Source: a virus
Virus record (IMG/VR): IMGVR_UViG_3300031963_005574
Coordinates: 1 to 64,000 of that record
DNA length: 64,000 bases
Strand: one strand, 5' to 3'
Below the pieces are notes generated by a model. That model did not search any database. It was not told the DNA's origin and worked only from the letters and a program-made list of their open reading frames with translations. This document shows positions 38,000 to 45,775 of the stretch, piece by piece; position 1 is the first letter of the stretch, and the number at the start of each line of letters is the position of its first letter. A program made the translations under genes and the position numbers.

Positions 38000-39175
38000 T
38001 TATACCCTATTCAGTACAGTTGTGATTTCGTCAATTGCCATCTTACTTAATGTTGGATAGTTACCAATGTAGAACGAATAAAAGTGCATGTGATCAGTGT
38101 TTGGAAAGTTCTTGTAATGATCTTCTGGCACAATGTTCTTCAAGTATGGTTGACGCAGTTGATTGCCGCCACCAGCAGAACCACGACGAAACTCAATTTG
38201 TTCATCACGCATCTTACCCATCAATCTTTGAGCAAACTCTTTGTTTGCATACTCTGGCTGCAATACAATGTTAAAGGCATAGTTGCTGCAACCAATCAAT
38301 CTAAAATCAACCTTATACTTTTTCTGGTCTAGTTTAGCCAAAAAGTAAAATAGATTCTCATTACGTAGTCTAACATTTTCATCCAAATGTTTCAACTGAT
38401 TTTGACCAAGTATACCGCCAATCTCATTGTTACGCATGTTGTATGCTGGATAGGCAAAGATAAAGTCAGAGTTCAACTCAGGGTACTCTGCCTTATACTT
38501 CTCGGACATTTCTTCTGATGCACACTCACGAACCATACCGTGTGAACGAAGCATACGAACTGTGTGATATACTTCAGGGTCGTTTGTACATACCATACCA
38601 CCTTCAATGGTAGACATGTGATGTGCAAAGTAGAAAGAGAAGTTAGACATCCAACCATAACTACCCAACAGTTTACCGTTGTGTGTTGCACCATGTGATT
38701 CACAGACATCTTCAATCAAAGGTATGCTACGATGACGTAGAACTTCCAATACTCTGTCAGATAAACAATCAAAACCTTGTGCATACGTAATAAACACTGC
38801 TCTTGTTTTATCAGTGATTGCATTGAGTATGCCAAAATCATTCATGCCAAGTGTATCCAAATCAATGTCAACAAATACTGGTGTGAAACCACATTGAATA
38901 ATAGATGCGATATCAGATACCCATGTGAATGGTGGCACAATCACTTCACCACCTTCTGGATGTTTGATCTTCAACATTGTCATTGACAATAGATTAGCAG
39001 AAGCACCTGAGTTGACAAACACAGAATATTTTACACCAAGCCATTTACTCCATGCTTCTTCAAAAGCACGGCACTCAGGACCATTTGTAAGTTTAGGATT
39101 ATCTTTTTTAAGATGTTCTATTACCAAATCTAAATCTTCTCTAGTAATATTGTCTGACATTAAAGGATACTTCAT
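38000..39175 (-). CDS. DegT-family 3-dehydrase with active-site His (RfbH/ColD-like)
   Basis: 391 aa from the ATG at 39175, which has GGAG five bases upstream; a GTG at 39181 is the alternative. The fold is that of the DegT/DnrJ sugar aminotransferases, but at the PLP-lysine position the sequence reads FYFAHHMSTIEGG (His185-His186), the hallmark of 3-dehydrases RfbH and ColD, which remove a hydroxyl at C3 instead of transaminating. It implies a 3-deoxy sugar. It lies between the epimerase and the GHMP kinase. Confidence 0.86.
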   Translation of the reverse strand: MKYPLMSDNITREDLDLVIEHLKKDNPKLTNGPECRAFEEAWSKWLGVKYSVFVNSGASANLLSMTMLKIKHPEGGEVIVPPFTWVSDIASIIQCGFTPVFVDIDLDTLGMNDFGILNAITDKTRAVFITYAQGFDCLSDRVLEVLRHRSIPLIEDVCESHGATHNGKLLGSYGWMSNFSFYFAHHMSTIEGGMVCTNDPEVYHTVRMLRSHGMVRECASEEMSEKYKAEYPELNSDFIFAYPAYNMRNNEIGGILGQNQLKHLDENVRLRNENLFYFLAKLDQKKYKVDFRLIGCSNYAFNIVLQPEYANKEFAQRLMGKMRDEQIEFRRGSAGGGNQLRQPYLKNIVPEDHYKNFPNTDHMHFYSFYIGNYPTLSKMAIDEITTVLNRV

Positions 39176-39177
39176 TC

Positions 39178-40161
39178 TCACTCCATTATAATTTTAGAGC
39201 CTTCAAAATCAAATCTGAAGGGCACCCATACATTAATTTCTGGTATTGCTTGTCTTATCTTCTCATGTGCATCAGGCGGTGCAAGAAACATAAAGAATCC
39301 ACCACCACCCGCACCCATCAATTTACCACCGTATGCACCAGCATTCATTGCTTTATTGTATATTGTATCTATGTAACTAGTTGTAACACTATCCGTGAGT
39401 TCTCTTTTCCGTTTCCACTGATAGTCTAACAACTCACCTATGTTTTCTATTTTACCATGATTTTCAAAAATATACAATGCATTATTTGTGACTGAAGTTA
39501 TTTCTTCCAATAACTTTGTAGACTTACCCTCTTTGATAGCATCAATTTGGTGTTTGGCGTGAACACTTGAAAATCTATCAATGCCTGAAAAACCTAGCAT
39601 GATATGTTCTTCTAGGTTGAGTGTATAATCATCTTTAATTCTTAGGTCACGAACATTGATACCCTCATCAGATAATTCAATGACACGAATGCCACCATAA
39701 GCCGCCATGATTTGGTCTTGTACACCAACAGACTCACCAATACAGTTCTGTTCTATATTGATAGCATCAATTGCAAGACCATACGGCGTTGGCAATTTTT
39801 TCTTTGAAGCCAGTATGGCGTGAATCAATCCAACAGTAAATGAAGAACTTGATCCAATGCCTGAACGAGCAGGTAAATCGCCGTCATGGCTAATAGAAAT
39901 CCCATTAGGTATATCATAGTATTTCAAACACTCCCTTACAGAAGGATGATCTATTTGTGAAATATCTGATACGCTTTCAATTTTAGAATAGATAACTCTA
40001 TTCACATAGTCAAAGTAAGGCGGTAACTTCTTTAAACTTATATAGCAGTAGTGTGCCATGGCAGCAGATATGACCTTAGAAGGTCTGTTTTGATACCATG
40101 CTGGATAATCTGTACCACCACCAAACAAAGAAAGACGATAAGGAGTTCTAGATATAATCAT
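39178..40161 (-). CDS. GHMP kinase, heptose-7-phosphate-kinase-like (HddA)
   Basis: 327 aa. IISRTPYRLSLFGGGTDYPAW at the N-terminus, the ATP-binding PARSGIGSSSS loop (about 96-106) and GKLMGAGGGGFF near the end define GHMP kinases; the first block is particularly close to D-glycero-D-manno-heptose 7-phosphate kinase (HddA). It would phosphorylate C1 of a heptose or related sugar. ATGA overlap with the TPP enzyme gene upstream. Confidence 0.86.
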   Translation of the reverse strand: MIISRTPYRLSLFGGGTDYPAWYQNRPSKVISAAMAHYCYISLKKLPPYFDYVNRVIYSKIESVSDISQIDHPSVRECLKYYDIPNGISISHDGDLPARSGIGSSSSFTVGLIHAILASKKKLPTPYGLAIDAINIEQNCIGESVGVQDQIMAAYGGIRVIELSDEGINVRDLRIKDDYTLNLEEHIMLGFSGIDRFSSVHAKHQIDAIKEGKSTKLLEEITSVTNNALYIFENHGKIENIGELLDYQWKRKRELTDSVTTSYIDTIYNKAMNAGAYGGKLMGAGGGGFFMFLAPPDAHEKIRQAIPEINVWVPFRFDFEGSKIIME

Positions 40162-40688
40162 TTTTCGTTATAGTAGTCTCCGTACTCTACAAGTATCGTA
40201 GCAATACCATCTTTTCTTTCATATGCCTTTGTATATGCAGGCATAATATCTTCTGGTTCTTCTAGTCTTATCACATCAACATTTTCACACAACATTCTAA
40301 AAGCATCGGTGTAATCACCGACATGTTGGTGTTGTGGGTGCAAAGGTCTTTCTGAGCCAATACTTGTACGAATGATGATACGTGGTTTGTAATCAGACAT
40401 CATCGTAATTTTATCAACATGATTGACAAGTTGATTTGTTGCACAGATTAAAAAATTCCATCGTGGATAAATGCTCACAGGAATAAAACCAGCAAGTGCA
40501 AGACCAAGTGTCATACCCATTTGTGTGTCTTCAAACACAGGCATTTCTAACAACTGTTCTTTTGGTACATCTTTCAATGTGTTTGTCATGGCAGTGCCAG
40601 CATACTCAACTGCTTGACCCATGAACATTACACGTGAATCTTTTGACAGCATCTCCATTGCTGCTTTGAGTTCTTCAAAGTATTTCAA
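40158..40688 (-). CDS. Split TPP enzyme, pyrimidine-binding half (E1-beta/transketolase-C-like)
   Basis: 176 aa. VMFMGQAVEYAG, LEMPVFEDTQMGMTLGLALAGFIPVSI and IIIRTSIGSERPLHPQHQ follow the pyrimidine-binding domain of E1-beta and transketolase (E of PVFED being the TPP-activating Glu). The start is a TTG at 40688 that overlaps the upstream stop and has GAGGG seven bases away. It lacks the C-terminal domain of E1-beta, so it is a compact version. Partner: the alpha half encoded upstream. Confidence 0.8.
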   Translation of the reverse strand: MKYFEELKAAMEMLSKDSRVMFMGQAVEYAGTAMTNTLKDVPKEQLLEMPVFEDTQMGMTLGLALAGFIPVSIYPRWNFLICATNQLVNHVDKITMMSDYKPRIIIRTSIGSERPLHPQHQHVGDYTDAFRMLCENVDVIRLEEPEDIMPAYTKAYERKDGIATILVEYGDYYNEK

Positions 40689-41284
40689 AATTGCACCCTC
40701 ATTCCTGCACCAGCATGTGGATATTTGGTTTCATATTCATAGTAATAAATGTATTCTTGGTCAAGATGTTTGTATAATGATTGATTTAAACCCCATGTCT
40801 TCATCGTGTCTGTACACACTGACTTACCATTGTCTTCAACAATAAACTTGATAGGCAAATTATTAGCCATGCTGTACTTTAAGTTCTCAGAAAAGACGCC
40901 CGATTCAGCAGTCATGTCACCAACAAAACAATAAACTTTTGTATCAATCTTTTTTCTCTTCATAGCCATTGCAGCACCAACAGCAATTGGTATGTTACCA
41001 CCAACGATTGCTGATGAGTAGATATTGAATTCTGGATAGCACAGTGAAATTGATTTGCCTTCCAAAATATCTTTTTCTATTTGTTCTGGTGGTACACCTT
41101 TCAGCAAACATTGATAGTGTGAACGCCATGAACAGAACACCCAATCTTTTGAACGAATATCTTTAAAGATTTTAATCAGTTCATTTTCATTGCCATAGTA
41201 AAGATGAATTGGCGCACGAATACGAGCATTATTAAAATGCTCTGCCATCTTCTCTTCAAATTCTATAAGTTCTTGCTTAGTCAC
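40685..41284 (-). CDS. Split TPP enzyme, pyrophosphate-binding half (E1-alpha-like)
   Basis: 199 aa from a GTG at 41284. GDM(122-124)...N152 is the TPP/Mg site (GDGx26-28N type), preceded by GGNIPIAVGAAMAMKRK and followed by SENLKYSMANNLPIKFIVEDNG. With its partner it forms a heterodimeric TPP enzyme of unusually small size. It could transfer a two-carbon or acyl unit to a sugar in cluster B, as YerE does in yersiniose synthesis, though YerE is a different enzyme type; this is inference. Confidence 0.82.
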   Translation of the reverse strand: MTKQELIEFEEKMAEHFNNARIRAPIHLYYGNENELIKIFKDIRSKDWVFCSWRSHYQCLLKGVPPEQIEKDILEGKSISLCYPEFNIYSSAIVGGNIPIAVGAAMAMKRKKIDTKVYCFVGDMTAESGVFSENLKYSMANNLPIKFIVEDNGKSVCTDTMKTWGLNQSLYKHLDQEYIYYYEYETKYPHAGAGMRVQF

Positions 41285-42797
41285 CTAGTATCTTCCTCTT
41301 CAATTTAATCTTTGACATCTCTTGAATGTTCTGTCTTGATTGTGTGCCAAATTTATTCTCAACAAGATTTAGAAATGGTTCATGTGAAAAGTATTTGTGC
41401 CATGCTTCATCACGAAACTTTAAAACTTCAGCACCAGTTAGTGCTTTTGTTCTGAGTGGTTTACAATCATATGAAAGAAATGCAAACTCTTCAAATGTCT
41501 CTGGCAATTCCCATTTATTATTAATTGCTTCCATGTATAGTGGACTGCCAGGTAATGCCATTGCTGCATAGAAGTTTGCATGTTCACAATTCAACTCAAG
41601 TGCAAGGTCAAGTGTCTCTTGCATTGTTTCTTGTGTGTCTTCTGGAAAACCAAACATGTAATTACCAAGTACGTTGATGCCTGCATCTTTGATATCTTGT
41701 ACAACTTCACGAATGTCAACTTGCTTAAAGCGACCTTTATCAATCTCTAAACGAACTTGTGGATTACCTGCTTCAATACCAAGTGCAAGCCAATTAACAC
41801 CTGCTTCTTTAAATAGTTCAAGTTGATCCTTGCGAACAGAATCAACACGTGCATATGCCCAAAAGTTAAACTTCATACCACGATCAACAAGACCTTGTAA
41901 AATAGGCACATAGTATTTCTTGTTCAGAAAGAACATTTCATCAGTCAAACGAACTGTACGCACACCGTTTTCCCACAGAAACTCAAATTCTTTGAGCATC
42001 AATTCTGGTGAAAAGAAACGCATACCACGTGAGTCTGACGATACTGTACCTTGCTGATACGATGTACGATTCACGATGTTGATCATACAGAAGTTGCAAC
42101 CAAATGAGCAGCCTAATGATGTTGAGATTGCGGCAAACGGTGTACGATCTTCATCTAAGAAGTTTGTATGCCAATAATGTGCCCTGTACTTGTCTAAAAG
42201 ATTTGTTTTCTTTGGTAGCAAATCCCATGCATAACCAGGCATTACACGATCCATGTCTTCTGTTTTGACAATTTCTCCTGGTGCACCTGTTGCAGCAAAG
42301 CCATGCTTCTTATAAACAAGACCACGAACTTTATCCAAGTGATCTTTGTAGTTTGTTTGAAGTAGGTCTAGTAAACCATATACACCTTCATTGATGAATA
42401 CAAAATCAACATAAGGTAAACCAATCACATCATACGGCAATGCAGATGCATGAGAGCCAATGAATACAGTTTTGATTGAAGGCCGAATGAGTTTGAGTTG
42501 TCTTGCTAGTCTTGATGCACCAATCATCATTGTGGTGCCTGAGTTTGGATTTTGTCCATAAAGAACAAACACTGCTATGTCTGTATTCGTAGCAGAGATA
42601 CGATGAGCCGAATGCTCAAGGTCTGGTGATGGGTCCGCATCAAAGTCTAAGATACAAGGATCATGTCCTTCTTTACGAACTGCTTGCGCCAAAAGGAGTG
42701 CCCATGTCGGCGGCTCAATAGCCGAATATTTTTGTGACAGGTCCTGATAGGCCTGCTTGGCACTGCTTGGTATCACAAATGTCACCACTTTTGACAT
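41277..42797 (-). CDS. B12-binding-type radical SAM enzyme
   Basis: 506 aa. The N-terminal 170 residues form a Rossmann-like cobalamin-binding-type domain (no DxHxxG loop is evident); the radical SAM cysteines are C230-x3-C234-x2-C237 (SLGCSFGCNFC). The NWLALGIEAG and YMFGFPEDT segments are usual in this class. Such enzymes methylate unactivated carbons or rearrange sugars, so it may alter the sugar made in cluster B. An AGGAA Shine-Dalgarno precedes the ATG. The Fe-S carrier at 7655-7978 could help mature its cluster. Confidence 0.88.
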   Translation of the reverse strand: MSKVVTFVIPSSAKQAYQDLSQKYSAIEPPTWALLLAQAVRKEGHDPCILDFDADPSPDLEHSAHRISATNTDIAVFVLYGQNPNSGTTMMIGASRLARQLKLIRPSIKTVFIGSHASALPYDVIGLPYVDFVFINEGVYGLLDLLQTNYKDHLDKVRGLVYKKHGFAATGAPGEIVKTEDMDRVMPGYAWDLLPKKTNLLDKYRAHYWHTNFLDEDRTPFAAISTSLGCSFGCNFCMINIVNRTSYQQGTVSSDSRGMRFFSPELMLKEFEFLWENGVRTVRLTDEMFFLNKKYYVPILQGLVDRGMKFNFWAYARVDSVRKDQLELFKEAGVNWLALGIEAGNPQVRLEIDKGRFKQVDIREVVQDIKDAGINVLGNYMFGFPEDTQETMQETLDLALELNCEHANFYAAMALPGSPLYMEAINNKWELPETFEEFAFLSYDCKPLRTKALTGAEVLKFRDEAWHKYFSHEPFLNLVENKFGTQSRQNIQEMSKIKLKRKILGD

Positions 42798-42811
42798 AAC
42801 AAAAATTCCTA

Positions 42812-43228
42812 TTAATGAAGTTTTTTATTCTTTGCTTCTTGTATGCTTTGAATAACTTCTTCTATGATTTGATGTTGCACATCTTCTTCTTCTTGCTCTT
42901 GTTCTTCTAAGAGATTATCAATCATCTTATCTGAATCTGCCATCTCTTCAATTGTTCGCTCAACAAGTTTGTCATAGTATCGTATCATTGATTCTTTAGG
43001 CTCTACAACAGTCACGATGTCTGAATAATAAATCATCGCAGAGTTTTCTTTGATCAACTCTACTGGTAACCATGGCATCATCATCATGACCGTTTGACCT
43101 GTAGGTAAACGACGAAACACAATACGCATAGGATCGTTGATTTGTATTTGATCAGAATTCTCTTCTTCAAACATAGAAGCCATGATATCTTCACCAGATT
43201 GCATTCTTATAAGTTTGACGTTATGCAT
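42812..43228 (-). CDS. Sm-like-fold candidate protein (138 aa)
   Basis: The first 70 residues, VKLIRMQSGEDIMASMFEE and INDPMRIVFRRL followed by a VTVVEP strand, have the pattern of an LSm barrel and resemble the 102-aa protein next to gp43. The C-terminus is very acidic (LLEEQEQEEEDVQHQ). It overlaps uvsW by eight bases with GAGG as Shine-Dalgarno. RNA or DNA binding is inferred. Confidence 0.6.
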   Translation of the reverse strand: MHNVKLIRMQSGEDIMASMFEEENSDQIQINDPMRIVFRRLPTGQTVMMMMPWLPVELIKENSAMIYYSDIVTVVEPKESMIRYYDKLVERTIEEMADSDKMIDNLLEEQEQEEEDVQHQIIEEVIQSIQEAKNKKLH

Positions 43229-44702
43229 TCTTGACCTCTATATTGTAAAACTTGTACTTAAACTTTTCTTCATCGTATATCCTAACACGTTCTTGCAAGT
43301 GTTGCAAGGTATAGTTTACATGTTTACCTATACGAAAGTCATCGGCTATATCATAGAGAACTGCTTCACTTTTGTTATCACCTATTCTTAGACCTCTACC
43401 AATTGATTGTAGATTTCTAACCCTTGACTTAGACGGTGATGCAAAGATGACATTATGTAGATTGCGAATGTTGATACCCGTACTAAAGGTACCGTATGAT
43501 GCCACGATAATGGCATTGTTTTGTTTTTCGGTAATAGCACGAACTTGTTCACGGACATCAACGTCTGTGCCACCATAAACAAAAAACACATGACGATTGG
43601 TGGCCTTTTCTTCAATCATCTTGTGTAGATGTTTACCATGCTTCTCTACTAGATTGAATAGTATAAGTGAGTTGCCTTCAAGTGACAATGCAAGATTACG
43701 TATGAATTCATTTCTTGCGGTACTTCTTACTATGTAGTCTATCTCAGATTGATAATCCCAACCTCTAGAGAGTTTACACACCTCTTCAGAATATTTCAGT
43801 ACCAGACACTTAATACGGAAGTCTGCCAGTTGTTTATTCTCAATCAGTTTAGCAGTAGTGGTAGACTGATACACAGGACCAAATAGTCCTTCTAACACTA
43901 GTTTGTGAGTCTGTGTGCCGTCAACTGTACCTGTGCAACCAATACGATATGATGCATTCTTCAGACCAGTCATAATGGTAGTCAATGACTTTGCTTTGAA
44001 CTGATGTGCTTCATCACCCAATACAAAATCAAATTGCTCAAAGTATTCTGGTGGATTCTTGTAGATAGATTGCCATGTGGTAATGGTTAGAAACTTATCT
44101 GTGTGCTTCTCTTTGCCTGAATACTGACGATGACAATAAGTGTCTGCATCATAACCATATGACTTGAAATCGGAATACATTTGCTCAACAAGTGATGTTG
44201 TTGGTACAATCAGTAATCCTTTTCTGTAATCTTTGTATTGTAAATACCGAAGAATAAGATACTGTATCAGAGACTTACCTGAACCAGTGGGTGATAACAA
44301 CAACATTCTCTTTCTTCTTACGGCAGTAATGAATGCTTTGTATTGATACTCCCTTACACCTTCTGTTATAATGGTCTTGTCCAAATGAAGTTGCTCCAAA
44401 AACTCATTGGCCTCCAATGCTGAAAAACTCTCTGTATTGTTTACAGCAGCATCAACCTCAAGTTTGTAACCTCTTTCTTCACAGAACTTTTCAATGTAAG
44501 GTACAAGTCCATGGTAGATAGTGTATGTTCGTAGGTCAGCAAGTCTTATCTTACCATCCCAAAGACGATTCTTGTACGCTGGCATGAATTGATAACCAGG
44601 TACAAAGAATGTAAAGTAGTCTGCAAGTTCTTGTGCGACACTTTTCTCACACGTAAACCTGATGAATGCTTCATTTTGTTTATATAATATTAAATCAAAC
44701 AC
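43221..44702 (-). CDS. uvsW: UvsW RNA-DNA/DNA helicase
   Basis: About 493 aa. Motif I is LLLSPTGSGKS, motif II is VLGDEAH, then SAT-like GCTGTVDG and a C-terminal QSIGRGLRIG. The N-terminal part aligns by eye with T4 UvsW (VPGYQFMPAYKNRLWDGKIRL). I place the start at a GTG at 44702 inside the end of uvsY; a TTG at 44726 would add eight residues. UvsW resolves R-loops and forks and switches origin use late in infection. Confidence 0.92.
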   Translation of the reverse strand: MFDLILYKQNEAFIRFTCEKSVAQELADYFTFFVPGYQFMPAYKNRLWDGKIRLADLRTYTIYHGLVPYIEKFCEERGYKLEVDAAVNNTESFSALEANEFLEQLHLDKTIITEGVREYQYKAFITAVRRKRMLLLSPTGSGKSLIQYLILRYLQYKDYRKGLLIVPTTSLVEQMYSDFKSYGYDADTYCHRQYSGKEKHTDKFLTITTWQSIYKNPPEYFEQFDFVLGDEAHQFKAKSLTTIMTGLKNASYRIGCTGTVDGTQTHKLVLEGLFGPVYQSTTTAKLIENKQLADFRIKCLVLKYSEEVCKLSRGWDYQSEIDYIVRSTARNEFIRNLALSLEGNSLILFNLVEKHGKHLHKMIEEKATNRHVFFVYGGTDVDVREQVRAITEKQNNAIIVASYGTFSTGINIRNLHNVIFASPSKSRVRNLQSIGRGLRIGDNKSEAVLYDIADDFRIGKHVNYTLQHLQERVRIYDEEKFKYKFYNIEVKNA

Positions 44703-45129
44703 CTTGTATGAATTTTTCCCAGTCAATGAATGAACGAAGTTCCCATGTTCGGTTGTTCAATTCTTTTAATATTGCCTGACAGACTTCAACAATTTCTTCA
44801 TGCAACAACTTCTTTGCAAGGTACTTATTGATATCTTCATCCGCTTCTAAGTATGTATTGATCTCAGATTTGAGTGTAAATGGAAATGGCTGCCAACCAT
44901 ATTTGGTCAAATCTTCATCATCAAGTCTACCTGTATAGTATTCCCATTTCAACTTACGCCATTTGTTGTAGTTGAACTCTGCTTCTTTGGCTAGTAACCG
45001 ATGTGAAGAAAGAATGTTCAGATACTTTGAGTGAAGTTTGGGAATATCAATCAGTGCTTTACCTGGTTCAGTGCGGTCAATGTTAGAATCCGCAGTCCAC
45101 ATTTGTAATACTTCGTCAAGTTTGCTCAT
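44695..45129 (-). CDS. uvsY: UvsY recombination mediator
   Basis: 144 aa. LHSKYLNILSSHRLLAKEAEFNYNKWRKLKWEYYTGRLDDEDL matches the UvsY pattern (YSKWLNKHS...ARLDYYSGRGD in T4). It loads UvsX on gp32-bound single strands. The Shine-Dalgarno is a perfect AGGAGGT but is part of a small inverted repeat (45137-45149), and a TAGAAA-17 bp-TATACT promoter lies just upstream. Confidence 0.9.
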   Translation of the reverse strand: MSKLDEVLQMWTADSNIDRTEPGKALIDIPKLHSKYLNILSSHRLLAKEAEFNYNKWRKLKWEYYTGRLDDEDLTKYGWQPFPFTLKSEINTYLEADEDINKYLAKKLLHEEIVEVCQAILKELNNRTWELRSFIDWEKFIQGV

Positions 45130-45136
45130 ATTATAC

Positions 45137-45149
45137 CTCCTATTAGGAG
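45137..45149 (-). promoter_or_regulatory. uvsY ribosome-site hairpin
   Basis: CTCCT-AAT-AGGAG on the minus strand is a perfect small stem-loop that contains the AGGAG part of the uvsY Shine-Dalgarno, six to eight bases before the ATG. It could lower translation of readthrough transcripts from the capsid operon. A start from the nearby promoter would exclude part of the hairpin. Confidence 0.4.
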
Positions 45150-45176
45150 TATATCACAATTAAAATAATTTTTCTA
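45148..45176 (-). promoter_or_regulatory. Sigma70-like promoter before uvsY
   Basis: TAGAAA (45171-45176), 17 bp, TATACT (45148-45153). The -35 box is weak (four of six). It lies between the structural gene at 45160 and uvsY and would separate early recombination expression from the late capsid transcript. Confidence 0.45.
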
Positions 45177-45699
45177 CGTTATAATAGGTAAATCTGAATG
45201 TAGCGTCTGCTGTGATGATTGTATCTGGTGTGTCAGTAGAAGACATAACAAAACCAGATAGTGAAATTGGAAATAAATCTTTGAAGTTGAAACGGTAATA
45301 AGGTTTGTTTGATGCAGAAAGAATAGTCACTGCACCATCAGAATACTGTGGAGTCTTTGTTGGTATTGCTGAAGCAAATTGATTTAGTTTTGACAAATTC
45401 TGATATTCTTCATACTCAGTTGGGAATGTTACTGCACGAAGCCAGTCATGTACTTCTAACCACGACAACATTTCAGCATCAACAATAAAGGTAACATTCA
45501 ACACATCATAGATTGCTTTTTCACCAGGAGCATACAGTTCAACAAATGGGTTCTGTACAGGAATTTCTGAAGTAGAAAGACCAGGTAAAGAAATTGTTTG
45601 AGTAAAGTATTGCAGATTCGGTGTACGAGCCAGATTCAGCGTAAACTTATTCGGCTGTAACGAATTTGGATTTGTAGGGTTACGTGTAAGGACTGTCAT
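45160..45699 (-). CDS. Tail-tube-like structural protein
   Basis: 179 aa, beta-rich. NKFTLNLARTPNLQYFTQTISLPGLSTSEIPVQNPFVELYAPGEKAIYDVLNVTFIVD has the layout of contractile-tail tube proteins (gp19/gp54 fold), and SWLEVHDWLRAVTFPTEYEEY fits the tube-family helix. It is distinct from gp19 at 52296. The ATG at 45699 follows AAGAG. It may be a tube initiator or completion protein; its location behind the capsid gene is as in several aquatic T4-like phages. Confidence 0.65.
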   Translation of the reverse strand: MTVLTRNPTNPNSLQPNKFTLNLARTPNLQYFTQTISLPGLSTSEIPVQNPFVELYAPGEKAIYDVLNVTFIVDAEMLSWLEVHDWLRAVTFPTEYEEYQNLSKLNQFASAIPTKTPQYSDGAVTILSASNKPYYRFNFKDLFPISLSGFVMSSTDTPDTIITADATFRFTYYNVEKLF

Positions 45700-45704
45700 A
45701 CTCT

Positions 45705-45712
45705 TATTTATG
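45705..45712 (-). promoter_or_regulatory. CATAAATA, possible late promoter (poor spacing)
   Basis: An NATAAATA box on the minus strand, immediately after the capsid terminator and five bases before the ATG at 45699. Normal late initiation would fall in the start codon and give a leaderless message, so this may serve the downstream genes or be chance. Confidence 0.35.
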
Positions 45713-45717
45713 CACCA

Positions 45718-45746
45718 TAAAAAAAGAGGCTCCCGAAGGAGCCTCT
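45718..45746 (-). terminator. Terminator after major capsid gene
   Basis: Perfect 9-bp stem AGAGGCTCC/GGAGCCTCT with a TTCG tetraloop (minus strand), followed by seven U residues. It lies 29 bases after the gp23 stop codon. It is the strongest terminator in the window, suited to a highly expressed late gene. Confidence 0.95.
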
Positions 45747-45775
45747 CTAAATCCCACTCTACGGTGGTTATTTAA

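Noticed and set aside
38000-39175. Annotation as a sugar aminotransferase
   Set aside because: The PLP-binding lysine position holds His (FAHHMST), so a 3-dehydrase is expected instead.
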